Below are positions 33,710-41,884 of a stretch of 53,671 nucleotides of DNA, one piece after another. Source of the stretch: a virus; IMG/VR virus record IMGVR_UViG_3300044756_000026, positions 1 to 53,671 of that record. One strand, written 5' to 3'. Made by a program: the position numbers and the translations under genes. Every line of letters starts with the position of its first letter. Within the stretch, counting starts at the first letter, position 1. The notes below the pieces were generated by a model, which did no database searches, was not told the origin of the DNA, and saw nothing but the letters and a program-made list of their open reading frames with translations.

Positions 33710-34130
33710 CGCCCTTTTTCCCTATCACTAAATTATACACACCCACACCTCCTCCATGCAAAAGGACGAGACCGTCACGATTGCGATACTCTCGAACGTA
33801 CGTGACCTTCGATACGCCGGCATTCAGCATGAGTCCGGCACAGTAATAACATGGCGAGTCGGTGCATATGAACTCGCATCCGTTGAGTGCGACACCGGTA
33901 CGTGCTGCCCACACGATTGCGTTGGCTTCAGCGTGTATCGCTCGAGCACAAATCTCTGATGGCGGGTGCGTGCAATGAGCCATGTGAATCGGCACACCGT
34001 TGTATCCCATGCTCAAGATGCGCCCGTCGTGTACCGCTAGCGCGCCTACTCGTAATCGCGTGCATGTCGAACGTGCGGCGATAACGAAGGCAATCTCCAT
34101 CAGCGTGTCTAGGCGTGTGGGACGAGTCAT
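33576..34130 (-). CDS. dCMP deaminase
   Basis: A 184-residue zinc deaminase that converts dCMP to dUMP. The zinc site is complete: HAEAN (His66, Glu68) and SPCYYCAG (Cys94, Cys97). The fold follows the family up to about residue 125; the C-terminal 50 residues are acidic and low complexity and overlap the polymerase gene. The ATG at 34130 overlaps the upstream stop codon (ATGA) and has GGAG 8 nt ahead, better than the upstream TTG at 34142. It feeds dUMP to the adjacent thymidylate-synthase-like enzymes. Confidence 0.9.
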   Translation of the reverse strand: MTRPTRLDTLMEIAFVIAARSTCTRLRVGALAVHDGRILSMGYNGVPIHMAHCTHPPSEICARAIHAEANAIVWAARTGVALNGCEFICTDSPCYYCAGLMLNAGVSKVTYVREYRNRDGLVLLHGGGVGVYNLVIGKKGDDNDNYLDEIRSARDDADDTATEVVESEIPQGYEADIHGGVVGT

Positions 34131-34855
34131 TGAAATCTCCAAACGTCGTTGGTGAACAGGTGCAAGTTTGAGATGAACACTGTAAGGTTACCTACGATTG
34201 GCCACTCCCCAGTACAAGTCTTTGACTGTACCCACTGAAGTAATCTTCCGGTGAGATAGACATCGTTAAGGAAATGCCTCGTGAGGTCACACGAGCGAAT
34301 GAAATAGTTGCAGTCCAATAACCCGCCGTTCCTGATGAAATGGTAACCGAGCGAACAGGGCACTCGTTGTCCGTGCCGAGTTCCCGTGTCTTCAGGAAAA
34401 TAAACGGGAAGGTAAGCCTGGCGGGTCCAGGTATCAGCAGCGAGCAGCGCGACAACATCTCTAAGGTTTCCTCCGACACTGGCATCTGGCCAATATCGTT
34501 CGGGGTAGGTGTGGTCAAACTTTTCCTTCTTCCCTTCGCGCATGAATCGGTCAGCGTTCTTCTTACTGTGCCACGGCCAGATGTCATACGATGGCGGCGG
34601 ATTCAACGGTATGCCTGACACACGTTCAGAGAAGTGAATGTCCGCCCAAGGAAGATCCGGTGAGCACATCTCCTGCCATGATTTGACTAACGGTGGCACG
34701 GAACATGTCAATATGACATTCGCCAGTTCGTGTGCCGGGCTTGGTGCCGCAGTAGACTGCCACGAATTCCGATCCACGGGTGTATGCTGGAGCAACTGCG
34801 TCACTAAATGGCTCCGGTAATGTGCTGGACATACAGAGGTAGATGTCTGGAACAT
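34127..34855 (-). CDS. Thymidylate-synthase-family protein 1
   Basis: A 242-residue enzyme of the thymidylate synthase / pyrimidine hydroxymethylase fold. It retains the catalytic cysteine (VPCSLGYHF, Cys167), the phosphate-binding IRSCDL (Arg187-Asp190) and the base-contacting pair in FLNDVY (Asn197-Asp198). It would methylate or hydroxymethylate dUMP or dCMP at C5. A second, more diverged relative lies directly upstream (34,855-35,757). Which pyrimidine and which one-carbon product it makes cannot be read by eye; the Asn-Asp pair needs comparison with known hydroxymethylases. Confidence 0.82.
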   Translation of the reverse strand: MFQTSTSVCPAHYRSHLVTQLLQHTPVDRNSWQSTAAPSPAHELANVILTCSVPPLVKSWQEMCSPDLPWADIHFSERVSGIPLNPPPSYDIWPWHSKKNADRFMREGKKEKFDHTYPERYWPDASVGGNLRDVVALLAADTWTRQAYLPVYFPEDTGTRHGQRVPCSLGYHFIRNGGLLDCNYFIRSCDLTRHFLNDVYLTGRLLQWVQSKTCTGEWPIVGNLTVFISNLHLFTNDVWRFQ

Positions 34856-35757
34856 TAGTCCGGTATGCCAATCTTCTCGAGCCCCAGATCCACAACAGGA
34901 GTCGACGGAAGAGGCGGATAAGCACGATTGTCGGGTGTCTCAAATCGCCGGGCGAACTCGTGACCGTAACGTTCCGTACACCATCGTTTTCTGGGACGCT
35001 GGTAGGAGCGGTAGGGCGACATGCCAGAATAAAGTAACCCCGTCTCATTCATCTCTCGCCATCTCGTGTATTCGCGGTAAGCTCGTTGTATGCCTGGATA
35101 TTCGGCAAGTTGATTATCTTGTTCAAGAGTGCGCGCGATACCAACAAACCGTCTCGTTTCCCGCTTGTCTCCGAGGGGATAGGCAATTGTACGGAATCTG
35201 TGATACTGGACGGTCTCGATGAACCAGGTAAATTGGAAGTTGTCAACAGACAGTCCGAGACGCTTTGCGGCATGACGTGTAAGGTGATAAGCAACTGCCA
35301 TATCGAGAGCAGATAGATAGCCCATGTAGGAGGCCCGGGAATGCAGAAGTACGTGCGGGTGGGGGACGACCGAAAGTGATAGGCTAAGCATACACGATCC
35401 AAGGTTTCGGACACGGGCTTTTCCGACCCCTCGAGGCTGAACAAGATTGGTCCGATACACCATCCGATCAGGGTTTTTACCAGCACCTCGTCGTTCAACA
35501 AGCTCAAGCCAATCATTGACTGAGTCGCCATGTAGATATTGTCGTACCATTGTTGTCCACCGCGAGCGGGGAATCCAGAGTCTTCGAATATCGTGGTCAA
35601 ATTCCATTCGCTCCGCGGTTCCATATACGTGCTCCAATACCACATCAGTGTTCGTGATAGCATCGTAGGAATCACGGTGCCCGTACAGTACTTTGTCGCA
35701 GATAGCATCGTGCAGCTCATGCATTGTCGCTGCTTGGATGAGGTGTGGTTCATGCAT
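34855..35757 (-). CDS. Thymidylate-synthase-like protein 2 (diverged)
   Basis: A 300-residue protein that appears to share the TS fold. NLGSCMLSLSLSV supplies a cysteine (Cys122) 19 residues before an arginine (SRASYMGYLSALD, Arg141). These match the Cys-to-Arg spacing of 20 in the neighbouring enzyme and an Asp at the equivalent last position, but the usual Asp of R-S-x-D is replaced. FIETVQYHRFR resembles the TS segment that precedes the second nucleotide-binding histidine/tyrosine. It may act on a modified or unusual nucleotide. Overlaps of TGATG and TAATG show tight coupling. Confidence 0.6.
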   Translation of the reverse strand: MHEPHLIQAATMHELHDAICDKVLYGHRDSYDAITNTDVVLEHVYGTAERMEFDHDIRRLWIPRSRWTTMVRQYLHGDSVNDWLELVERRGAGKNPDRMVYRTNLVQPRGVGKARVRNLGSCMLSLSLSVVPHPHVLLHSRASYMGYLSALDMAVAYHLTRHAAKRLGLSVDNFQFTWFIETVQYHRFRTIAYPLGDKRETRRFVGIARTLEQDNQLAEYPGIQRAYREYTRWREMNETGLLYSGMSPYRSYQRPRKRWCTERYGHEFARRFETPDNRAYPPLPSTPVVDLGLEKIGIPD

Positions 35758-36413
35758 CAGTAGCCCACGTGCTGGCGTTGTGCATTGATGAACGCCTTTC
35801 TGAAGTACGAGGTAAATACCTCGAGCGGTTCGACGCCGGCGATGAGATGCAGTTCAATGAAGAAATGCCACACGTCAGCCAGTTCTTCTACGAATGCTTC
35901 ACGGTCTGTTTCTACATGCGTCTGCTTCCATGGTTTGTTCTTGAGGTGATTGATGGCCTCGTATAACTCCTCAACCGTGTAGCCTGCAAATTCTCGAATC
36001 GCTGCCTGTACGCGGGGCGTGTCGATGTTACCCCGTTCGTGCGTCTGGATATTCGCGGCCGGATTGATTTCCGCATAGTTCGCCATGTGACGAAATTGTT
36101 GGGCGAACATAGTGCAAAGGATATCGGGAACTGAGAGATCAGATGTGGTTCCGGAACCATCATCCCAGATTTCATCAAAGTCATCCGTACTCGGCGTCCA
36201 CGGTATGTTGAGCCGTACAGAATTTGGCGGTCGAACTCCCTCGCCATTGCCATAGCCTGGCTCTCTTGCACTGCTCTTAGGAAGGCGAGCGTCGTTCGCT
36301 CGAACTCCTCCAACGCTTCCGTGTTGATCCGGATCGTCACTGCTATTTGACGTGGCACCATCCTTAATTTCCTTGGGGATTTGTTGTCCTGGTGAATGTT
36401 CTTTGGTGGTCAT
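35757..36413 (-). CDS. MazG / dUTPase-2-like nucleotide pyrophosphohydrolase
   Basis: A 218-residue protein. The C-terminal 125 residues match the all-alpha NTP pyrophosphatase layout: YEAINHLKNKPW after EEL, then EELADVWHFF with the E-E-x-x-D metal-binding pattern, then a helix IAGVEPLEVFTSYF. This superfamily includes dimeric dUTPases and MazG. The N-terminal 90 residues are low-complexity and probably disordered. The ATG at 36413 with GGAAAG upstream is preferred to one at 36440. Beside dCMP deaminase and two TS-like enzymes it probably hydrolyses dUTP or another dNTP. Confidence 0.75.
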   Translation of the reverse strand: MTTKEHSPGQQIPKEIKDGATSNSSDDPDQHGSVGGVRANDARLPKSSAREPGYGNGEGVRPPNSVRLNIPWTPSTDDFDEIWDDGSGTTSDLSVPDILCTMFAQQFRHMANYAEINPAANIQTHERGNIDTPRVQAAIREFAGYTVEELYEAINHLKNKPWKQTHVETDREAFVEELADVWHFFIELHLIAGVEPLEVFTSYFRKAFINAQRQHVGY

Positions 36414-36951
36414 GCTTCTGGGCTTTCCAATACTTTCCATCTGTGGCTGTAAGCTGATCTGCTAAACTCAAGTCACCCGCTCGCCCGTGTGTGTAATCAT
36501 ACGTGACTGCTGCGCCACGCCAGAACAAGCGTTGCATGAGGTAACCCTCATATATCTTGTCGATGTATTGTACCACCCCTTCCATCTGTTGTTCTTGTTC
36601 TATGTTATGCTTAATCTTTTCAAGTGGCGGTAGACACCAGATGACCAGCGAGTTGTTGGCGATGCGCTGTCGGATGACTGCCATGCTCGGCTTGAGAAAG
36701 TCGGTGTTCACGTGACGTGTGGGAATGGTGCTGCCGTACACGTACTCCGAGATGATCGGGTGTCGATCATGTACGCAGTGTGTGGGATGATCACGGACAC
36801 TCCTATACACTCGCTCGGCAATGTCTGGGTACGGTCCTTCAACGCTGCGCGTGAAACGTTCGTGGATTTCAAGACCTGGATACAGATGCTGGAGCAGACT
36901 GATGAGCGTAGTCTTTCCTGCTCCGTCCGGACCTTCAACAATAATGCTCAT
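36364..36951 (-). CDS. P-loop deoxynucleoside monophosphate kinase
   Basis: A 195-residue kinase resembling thymidylate kinase. The P-loop is GPDGAGKT at residues 7-14, HDRHPIISE matches the DR-x motif of dNMP kinases, and a lid-like charged helix follows. It would phosphorylate dTMP or a modified dNMP produced by the TS-like neighbours; a DNA-level kinase acting on hydroxymethyluracil bases is a known alternative for P-loop proteins in such clusters. It overlaps the helicase stop codon by ATGA and the next gene by 50 nt. Confidence 0.8.
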   Translation of the reverse strand: MSIIVEGPDGAGKTTLISLLQHLYPGLEIHERFTRSVEGPYPDIAERVYRSVRDHPTHCVHDRHPIISEYVYGSTIPTRHVNTDFLKPSMAVIRQRIANNSLVIWCLPPLEKIKHNIEQEQQMEGVVQYIDKIYEGYLMQRLFWRGAAVTYDYTHGRAGDLSLADQLTATDGKYWKAQKHDHQRTFTRTTNPQGN

Positions 36952-38423
36952 CGTCCACGTACTGCCTTTCTCGGATTCTTTACAATTGCCTTAGCGACGT
37001 CGCCGTCCTTACGTAATGTATCACGCAACGTCTCGTCTATGGTATGACGTGCGAGTAAATACGTGTACGACGTGGGGGTCTTGCACAATGCCATCCGGTC
37101 TTCAGATTGTTTGTAGTTTACCCATGACGTTGGTAAGCTGTACCAAATCATGTGACTGGCAGCAGACAAGTCGATACCCACACCGCCAGCCTGCGGGTTC
37201 ATGACTATCGCGGCAGCACCTTTGCTTGCTTGGAATTTTCTAACATTCTCAGTTCCTTCCGCTCGAGTGATGCCGCCACGTAGTGCATAGTTCGGTAGAC
37301 GCTTCTTATTACATAGAGCTTGAATCGCATCCAACTCCGGGCGGAATCTTGCAGCAATAATAATTCGTTCCTCATTCTCGATCGCTTCATCGAGCAATCC
37401 CTCCAGCACTCTAAGCTTTTCGTTGCCGACTTTAACAATCTCTCCTTCTGTTGACTTGCTGTATCCTCCAGTAACTTGTCCCAGTCTAAGGGCAAGGACC
37501 AAGGGTATGGATGCTTCAACAAAATGTGTTCTATCTCGAGCTTCAAATTCTGCGATGAGTTGCTCGGCCAGGGTGGTATAAAAGGATTGGGTGGCACTAT
37601 CAAGTACGATAGAAATCTCGCGGTCTGGGAGTCGCGGGGGAAGATCGAAGCATTCATCGCGGGATACCTCGAAGGCGTCGGCATGTATCTTCTCCTTCAA
37701 TACTTCTAGATTGCGTTGACGTAAGAACTGCGGGTAACCATTGCGATGTGTCCACACGCCAAAGTGATTACGAAACTCGTCCACCGTAGGCCAATCCTCG
37801 AAGCGTTCGGGATTGAGAAACTTCCACTGCATGTAGATGTCAAAGATCCGATGCGCCTTGGTGATAGGCGTGCCGGTCATGATCACACGGTAGTCGAAGT
37901 AATCTCTCATGCCGACGATCATGGTGCTCGCTCGACCAGAAGGAGATTTAACCTTGTGGCTCTCATCAAGTATGCACGCGGCTGGTTTGTCTCCGAGCCA
38001 TCGAAGAAGTTGGGATCTATTCTTATAGCGACCAGTAGTCTTTGATCGTTTCCCAGAACGAAGCCGTCTTCCGGGTGTACCGAAAGCTTCATAGTTGACC
38101 ACGAGTACTGTGAGGTCTGTCGAATTGTGGATAATAGGTGGAGGATATTTACGGGCGTTCTTATCCCATACGTATAGAGCGTAGCGAACGGGGCAGTGTT
38201 TGGCGAACTCATCTACCCACACATCCATGACCCGAGCGGGTGCGATGACCACCGCCCGATCACACTGTTCTGTCATCGCCAGAATGCTGAGATAATCAAT
38301 GACTACCTTCGTCTTACCGGTTCGAGGTTCCATCAATAAAGCCCCACCGAATTTGTTTCGAAGCAACATCTTGAGAGCTTTGACTTGATGCTGGTATGGC
38401 TTAGTCCTGAACTTATACTTCAT
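36948..38423 (-). CDS. SF2 (SNF2/DEAD-box) DNA helicase
   Basis: A 491-residue helicase/translocase. Motif I is MEPRTGKT (residues 31-38), motif II is DESH (153-156), motif III is TGTPI near 185, and motifs V-VI lie in the C-terminal RecA-like domain (NPQAGGVGIDLSAASHMI, then QSEDRMALC as the Q-x-x-x-R finger). The order fits SNF2-type phage helicases used in replication. It overlaps genes on both sides by four bases. Confidence 0.9.
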   Translation of the reverse strand: MKYKFRTKPYQHQVKALKMLLRNKFGGALLMEPRTGKTKVVIDYLSILAMTEQCDRAVVIAPARVMDVWVDEFAKHCPVRYALYVWDKNARKYPPPIIHNSTDLTVLVVNYEAFGTPGRRLRSGKRSKTTGRYKNRSQLLRWLGDKPAACILDESHKVKSPSGRASTMIVGMRDYFDYRVIMTGTPITKAHRIFDIYMQWKFLNPERFEDWPTVDEFRNHFGVWTHRNGYPQFLRQRNLEVLKEKIHADAFEVSRDECFDLPPRLPDREISIVLDSATQSFYTTLAEQLIAEFEARDRTHFVEASIPLVLALRLGQVTGGYSKSTEGEIVKVGNEKLRVLEGLLDEAIENEERIIIAARFRPELDAIQALCNKKRLPNYALRGGITRAEGTENVRKFQASKGAAAIVMNPQAGGVGIDLSAASHMIWYSLPTSWVNYKQSEDRMALCKTPTSYTYLLARHTIDETLRDTLRKDGDVAKAIVKNPRKAVRGR

Positions 38424-38626
38424 GCCAACGGTACCACATCAATCTGCGGTGCATTTTCTGCTAGCCCTTCGCCTTTCCAGAAGTACGCGTACGGACACTT
38501 GACTGTGATGGTCTTGTTCATCACGTAGCAGTACGCGGTGAACATGTACCACACACCTGGCCAGTGAGGCACGTTGCGAATGACTCCGCGCATCCGGTAG
38601 GTGTGGTCACAGTCGTCGTGATTCAC
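38420..38626 (-). CDS. Hypothetical small protein, start uncertain
   Basis: A short protein with cysteines (CDHTYRMRG, YCYVM, VKCPYAYFW) and aromatic residues suggesting a small zinc- or disulfide-stabilised fold; it ends four bases inside the helicase start. The frame is open up to an ATG at 38782 (120 residues), but that would overlap the preceding gene by 127 nt with an Arg/Pro-rich, unlikely N-terminus, so the GTG at 38626 (68 residues) is chosen. Function unknown. Confidence 0.55.
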   Translation of the reverse strand: MNHDDCDHTYRMRGVIRNVPHWPGVWYMFTAYCYVMNKTITVKCPYAYFWKGEGLAENAPQIDVVPLA

Positions 38627-38655
38627 ACGTTTGGGTGGTCGCCTGTGTAGCTTGG

Positions 38656-38856
38656 TTAAATCTTGACCGGGTGGTTCGTTAGGTAGCGATGCCCGATCGC
38701 TGTCCCGGTCAAGGCGGCGAGCGACAAGCGGACTACGTGTGCTTCGCTGGACTCCTCCGCTATCTCCAACAGGACCTGGCATAACGTCTCCTCATCTTCT
38801 AGTTCTTTCAGGCGATCGAACTCCGCCTCGTGCGGCGAACCGTTCGTCTCTGCCAT
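38656..38856 (-). CDS. Hypothetical acidic helical protein
   Basis: A 66-residue protein: Glu-rich helices (DRLKELEDEETLCQVLLEI) followed by a mildly hydrophobic segment (LSLAALTGTAIGHRYL). No recognised family. It overlaps the upstream zinc-ribbon gene by 49 nt in another frame and is the second gene of the leftward operon. Confidence 0.55.
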   Translation of the reverse strand: MAETNGSPHEAEFDRLKELEDEETLCQVLLEIAEESSEAHVVRLSLAALTGTAIGHRYLTNHPVKI

Positions 38857-39350
38857 TTCTCCTGCTTTCGTCGGCGTTCAAGGCGTCGGCGCTGTTCCAT
38901 GCGCGCGTGTCTCATGTTCTCCTTCTCTACTTGTTCTCGATCAATACCACAATAATAACATCTGAAGCGACCTTCGACGATGATGGGCGCCCAAGCGAGT
39001 GCGTGATGTGTGTGCCCGTAGTACTTGAAATATGTCGGGCGACGGCATCTACCGCACCACTCCGCATCAATGGGCATGATCTCCAGCCGATCAATGAAGC
39101 GAGGTATTTTGAAGATGCGGTTGCGTGCGATGATGGATGCGTCTACGTATAGACCGCTGTCCAACAGAGTGAAGACCTTGTCGCGCGCCTCGTCGAATGT
39201 GTCTCGGAAACCGACCGCCCATTTGCCGTTTCTTTTTTGAGCTGTGATTTCCCATGGCTGCGTGGTTGATTCATAGACCCGCACGTTGCGCTCGAAATAT
39301 GACGCGTATTCCTCGTGCGAGAGTAACTGTGTTAATGTGGGTAACGTCAT
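38808..39350 (-). CDS. Hypothetical zinc-ribbon protein, first gene of leftward operon
   Basis: A 180-residue protein. An N-terminal alpha/beta region is followed by a four-cysteine motif (CGRCRR near residue 98, then CYYCGI near 130) likely to bind zinc, and a very basic C-terminal helix (RRRLERRRKQEKWQRR). The layout suggests a nucleic-acid-binding protein. It is transcribed divergently from the primase-helicase gene, with only 41 bp between the two starts, so the two operons may share control. Confidence 0.7.
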   Translation of the reverse strand: MTLPTLTQLLSHEEYASYFERNVRVYESTTQPWEITAQKRNGKWAVGFRDTFDEARDKVFTLLDSGLYVDASIIARNRIFKIPRFIDRLEIMPIDAEWCGRCRRPTYFKYYGHTHHALAWAPIIVEGRFRCYYCGIDREQVEKENMRHARMEQRRRLERRRKQEKWQRRTVRRTRRSSIA

Positions 39351-39391
39351 GCGATAATGTTATCACGACACGCCTCATGATTGGAGAATAA
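39351..39391. promoter_or_regulatory. Divergent promoter/operator region
   Basis: The gap between diverging replication operons is 41 bp. It holds GATAA-TG-TTATC (39353-39364), a five-base inverted repeat, and a possible rightward -10 box GATAAT. TTGGAG lies before the rightward ATG at 39392. Promoter elements for the leftward operon must lie in or just upstream of this segment. Assignment is tentative. Confidence 0.5.
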
Positions 39392-41347
39392 ATGTCAGTC
39401 GCATCCGTAGTAAAGAAGCAGTTAGAATTTCTGAAGGATTTGTATTGGGGATTCGAAGGTGGCTATATATTTCTTCCGTGGATTGCTGCCGATGATGCCG
39501 CTGGCGATCCGCAAACTCGCAAGAATGGCTGGAACAATGGCTCGGCCTACTACTGGCCTGATGATGCCCGACTTGTTGACGCTCACCTGCGCGAGCATTA
39601 TCTCGACGACATATACTTTACCCCGACGATGTTCGAGAAACGATCTCGCTCGAGCAACCCAGTTACCATGGATCGTTTGTATGCTGACCTCGACGACAAG
39701 GCTAACGTACCTGAAGACCTCACGCCTACGTACTACTGGGAGACGTCGCCTGGTCGGTATGCTGCAATCTGGTTAGCCACTGAACAGCACAAGCGTGATC
39801 AAACGAAGAGTGGGTTAATGAATCAAAGATTAACCTATCACGTTAATGCGGATCGCTCGGGGTGGGACACAGGACAACTGCTGCGACTACCGTGGTCGGT
39901 GAACAACAAGGCTCACGTCGGCGGCAAGCGTGGGAAAATGATCAGCACGCTGGACGAGTACTACACGTGGGAGTACCTCGGTGAAACTATACCAGGGCTA
40001 CCCCGACACTTACTCGGTGGTGTGGAAGTAAATGTCACTGAGCACACTGTACGTGAGATGCAGCTCGAGCGTGACGTATTGAAGGAATACGCGGATAAGT
40101 TGGGCCCGTCCGTGATACGTCGACTCATGCAAGGTGATGACCTGGGTATGGATCGGAGCAAAACAGCATTCGGCTTAGAAAAGGATTTAGCGAAAGCAGG
40201 AATGAGTATACCTGAGATGATCGTCGTGATGGAGCCGACTGTCTGGAATAAATATCGGGGTAGACAAACAGAGTTCCGAGATCTCTCGCGCGAATGCTCC
40301 AAAGCGTACAGTATTGTGGTACATGAAGAGAAGCTCGAAGAATTACAGCACGAGGAACATCCAGAGGCACAAGCGTTACCAGATCCTCAAGGCTTCCAAC
40401 ATATGAAAGATTACATTGAGGCAATAGAACCACCTTACCTGATCGACAAATGTTTACCTGCTGGTGGTTGTATGATAATCGCTGGCATCCCGAAGTCGTT
40501 GAAGTCATGGATCGCTGAATACATGGCAATCTGTTTGGCCACTCAACATTCGTTCCTCGAAAAGAAAGTAAGCAACAGCGCCAACGTAATGTATATCCAA
40601 GCTGAAGATGGTGAACTGCTGGTGCGTCAACGGCAGCACGCCATCGCACGCACGATGAATCCGAACTGGTCGCTCGATGTACCGTTCGATGAGATCGAAG
40701 GATACCCGGCAGAGTTCATGCCGTATGTCGGTCGAGGATGGAATGCTACTGACCCCGAACACTTGGTGTGGTTAGAAGATGTGATCGAGAGATTCGATAT
40801 CCAAGCAGTCATCATCGACACGCTGACAATGGTTACACTCGGAACAGACATGAACAATGCCGCAGACATATCCACTGTGCTCGGCAATCTCAAGGTCATC
40901 GCTCGACGAACTGATTGTGCTGTCGTCGTCGTGCACCACATGAAGAAGGATATGAAATCAGCACGCGCTGGCCAGAATGTGGCTGGCTCTCAACAGATAC
41001 ATGCATGGGCTGATGCTGGCATGTATTTCCACGAGAAACCACAAACGGGTGCATCTGTGACGTTCGACCTCGAGACGAAGTCAACATCTACGGAAACATT
41101 GTCGTATCGAATAGACGGGATGAGCGAAGATCGGTTTGAAGTACAGTACGTGCCGCCATCAGGAACAATGCCAAAGGAGAAGCGTATACCAACAGGTGCA
41201 GATCTTGAAAAGGCTGAACCACCGAAGTCGGTGCAACGAAAGGTTGCGATCAGAAAGTACTTGAAGATTAATCCAGATGCCACGAACAAAGAGATATCGA
41301 CAGACTTGGGAATACCCATTGCCTCGGTGTATCGGTTGATGAAGTAG
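39392..41347 (+). CDS. Primase-helicase (RepA/DnaB-like AAA_25 ATPase)
   Basis: A 651-residue protein. The N-terminal 260 residues resemble a primase-polymerase/RepB-like region (DRLYADLDDK supplies an acidic pair, and LRLPWSVNNKAH resembles a primase motif). Residues about 345-560 are a RecA-like hexameric helicase core with GIPKSLKSW (Walker A, near 364-372), AVIIDTLTMV (Walker B, near 470) and VVVVHHMKKD. The C-terminal 50 residues look like a helix-turn-helix (NKEISTDLGIPIASVYRLMK). It would start replication with the family-A polymerase encoded on the other strand. Confidence 0.85.
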   Translation: MSVASVVKKQLEFLKDLYWGFEGGYIFLPWIAADDAAGDPQTRKNGWNNGSAYYWPDDARLVDAHLREHYLDDIYFTPTMFEKRSRSSNPVTMDRLYADLDDKANVPEDLTPTYYWETSPGRYAAIWLATEQHKRDQTKSGLMNQRLTYHVNADRSGWDTGQLLRLPWSVNNKAHVGGKRGKMISTLDEYYTWEYLGETIPGLPRHLLGGVEVNVTEHTVREMQLERDVLKEYADKLGPSVIRRLMQGDDLGMDRSKTAFGLEKDLAKAGMSIPEMIVVMEPTVWNKYRGRQTEFRDLSRECSKAYSIVVHEEKLEELQHEEHPEAQALPDPQGFQHMKDYIEAIEPPYLIDKCLPAGGCMIIAGIPKSLKSWIAEYMAICLATQHSFLEKKVSNSANVMYIQAEDGELLVRQRQHAIARTMNPNWSLDVPFDEIEGYPAEFMPYVGRGWNATDPEHLVWLEDVIERFDIQAVIIDTLTMVTLGTDMNNAADISTVLGNLKVIARRTDCAVVVVHHMKKDMKSARAGQNVAGSQQIHAWADAGMYFHEKPQTGASVTFDLETKSTSTETLSYRIDGMSEDRFEVQYVPPSGTMPKEKRIPTGADLEKAEPPKSVQRKVAIRKYLKINPDATNKEISTDLGIPIASVYRLMK

Positions 41348-41391
41348 TGTGTGTCTGTGTGTGTATGTCGTCGTCATTATCATTTATCATT

Positions 41392-41423
41392 ATCACACCC
41401 GTATATATATACGGGGGTGTGAT
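41392..41423. repeat. AT-rich hairpin, possible origin or terminator
   Basis: The perfect 18-bp palindrome CCCGTATATATATACGGG (41398-41415) is extended by ATCACA and TGTGAT with a two-G bulge. It stands in a 124-bp non-coding gap with GT repeats and ATTATCATT repeats just upstream (41,375-41,395). It follows the primase-helicase gene and lacks a T-run, so an unwinding or origin element is as likely as a terminator. Confidence 0.6.
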
Positions 41424-41471
41424 GAATGATGAAATTCTAACAGACAACCTCCACACCGGAAGGGTGATAAG

Positions 41472-41693
41472 GTGATCAAAGTTTATACCAAACCGGAATG
41501 TGTGCAATGCAAGTGGACTAAGGTATTTCTAGAGAAGATGGGCCTCGAGTATGAAGAGCATGATGTGACGCAAGATGAAGAGGCCGCAAAGGAGGTGAGG
41601 AGAAGAGGATTCGATACCTTACCCGTCGTCGTTACCGCGCAAGATGTTTGGGCCGGCTTCAAGATTGACAAATTAAAAGACTTGAAGCGTTGA
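41472..41693 (+). CDS. Glutaredoxin / NrdH-like redox protein
   Basis: A 73-residue thioredoxin-fold protein with a CVQC active site at residues 10-13, a cis-proline segment (TLPVVV near 50) and a short C-terminal helix; length and spacing match NrdH redoxins. NrdH normally reduces ribonucleotide reductase, but no reductase gene is in the window, so it would serve the host enzyme or another phage thiol protein. AAGGGTGATAAGG precedes the ATG. Confidence 0.88.
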   Translation: MIKVYTKPECVQCKWTKVFLEKMGLEYEEHDVTQDEEAAKEVRRRGFDTLPVVVTAQDVWAGFKIDKLKDLKR

Positions 41694-41711
41694 GCGCCGT
41701 CGTGATACGAT
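41682..41711 (+). promoter_or_regulatory. Promoter, family copy 2
   Basis: TTGAAG (41682-41687), an 18-bp spacer and TACGAT (41706-41711), then a leader ending in AACGAAAGGAAG before the ATG at 41744. The -35 box lies inside the end of the glutaredoxin gene. Confidence 0.7.
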
Positions 41712-41743
41712 TGTGCTGTACGTCACAACGAAAGGAAGAATCT

Positions 41744-41884
41744 ATGCCAACTCTTACGCTCAAGGAGATCGCCGAGAATCTCGGTTACAAGGACATGACG
41801 TCGTTCTCCCGAGAGTGGAAGACTCTGTCGCCTGAAGAGAAGGCGCAGTTCCGTCAAGTATGTGGAGAACGCAATGGCTCTTAA
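41744..41884 (+). CDS. Small hypothetical protein
   Basis: A 46-residue protein with helix-turn-helix-like spacing (LTLKEIAENLGYKDMTSF). The ATG at 41744 follows GAAAGGAAG and lies 33 nt after a promoter. It overlaps the next gene by 11 nt. Possibly a DNA-binding peptide; function unknown. Confidence 0.65.
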   Translation: MPTLTLKEIAENLGYKDMTSFSREWKTLSPEEKAQFRQVCGERNGS

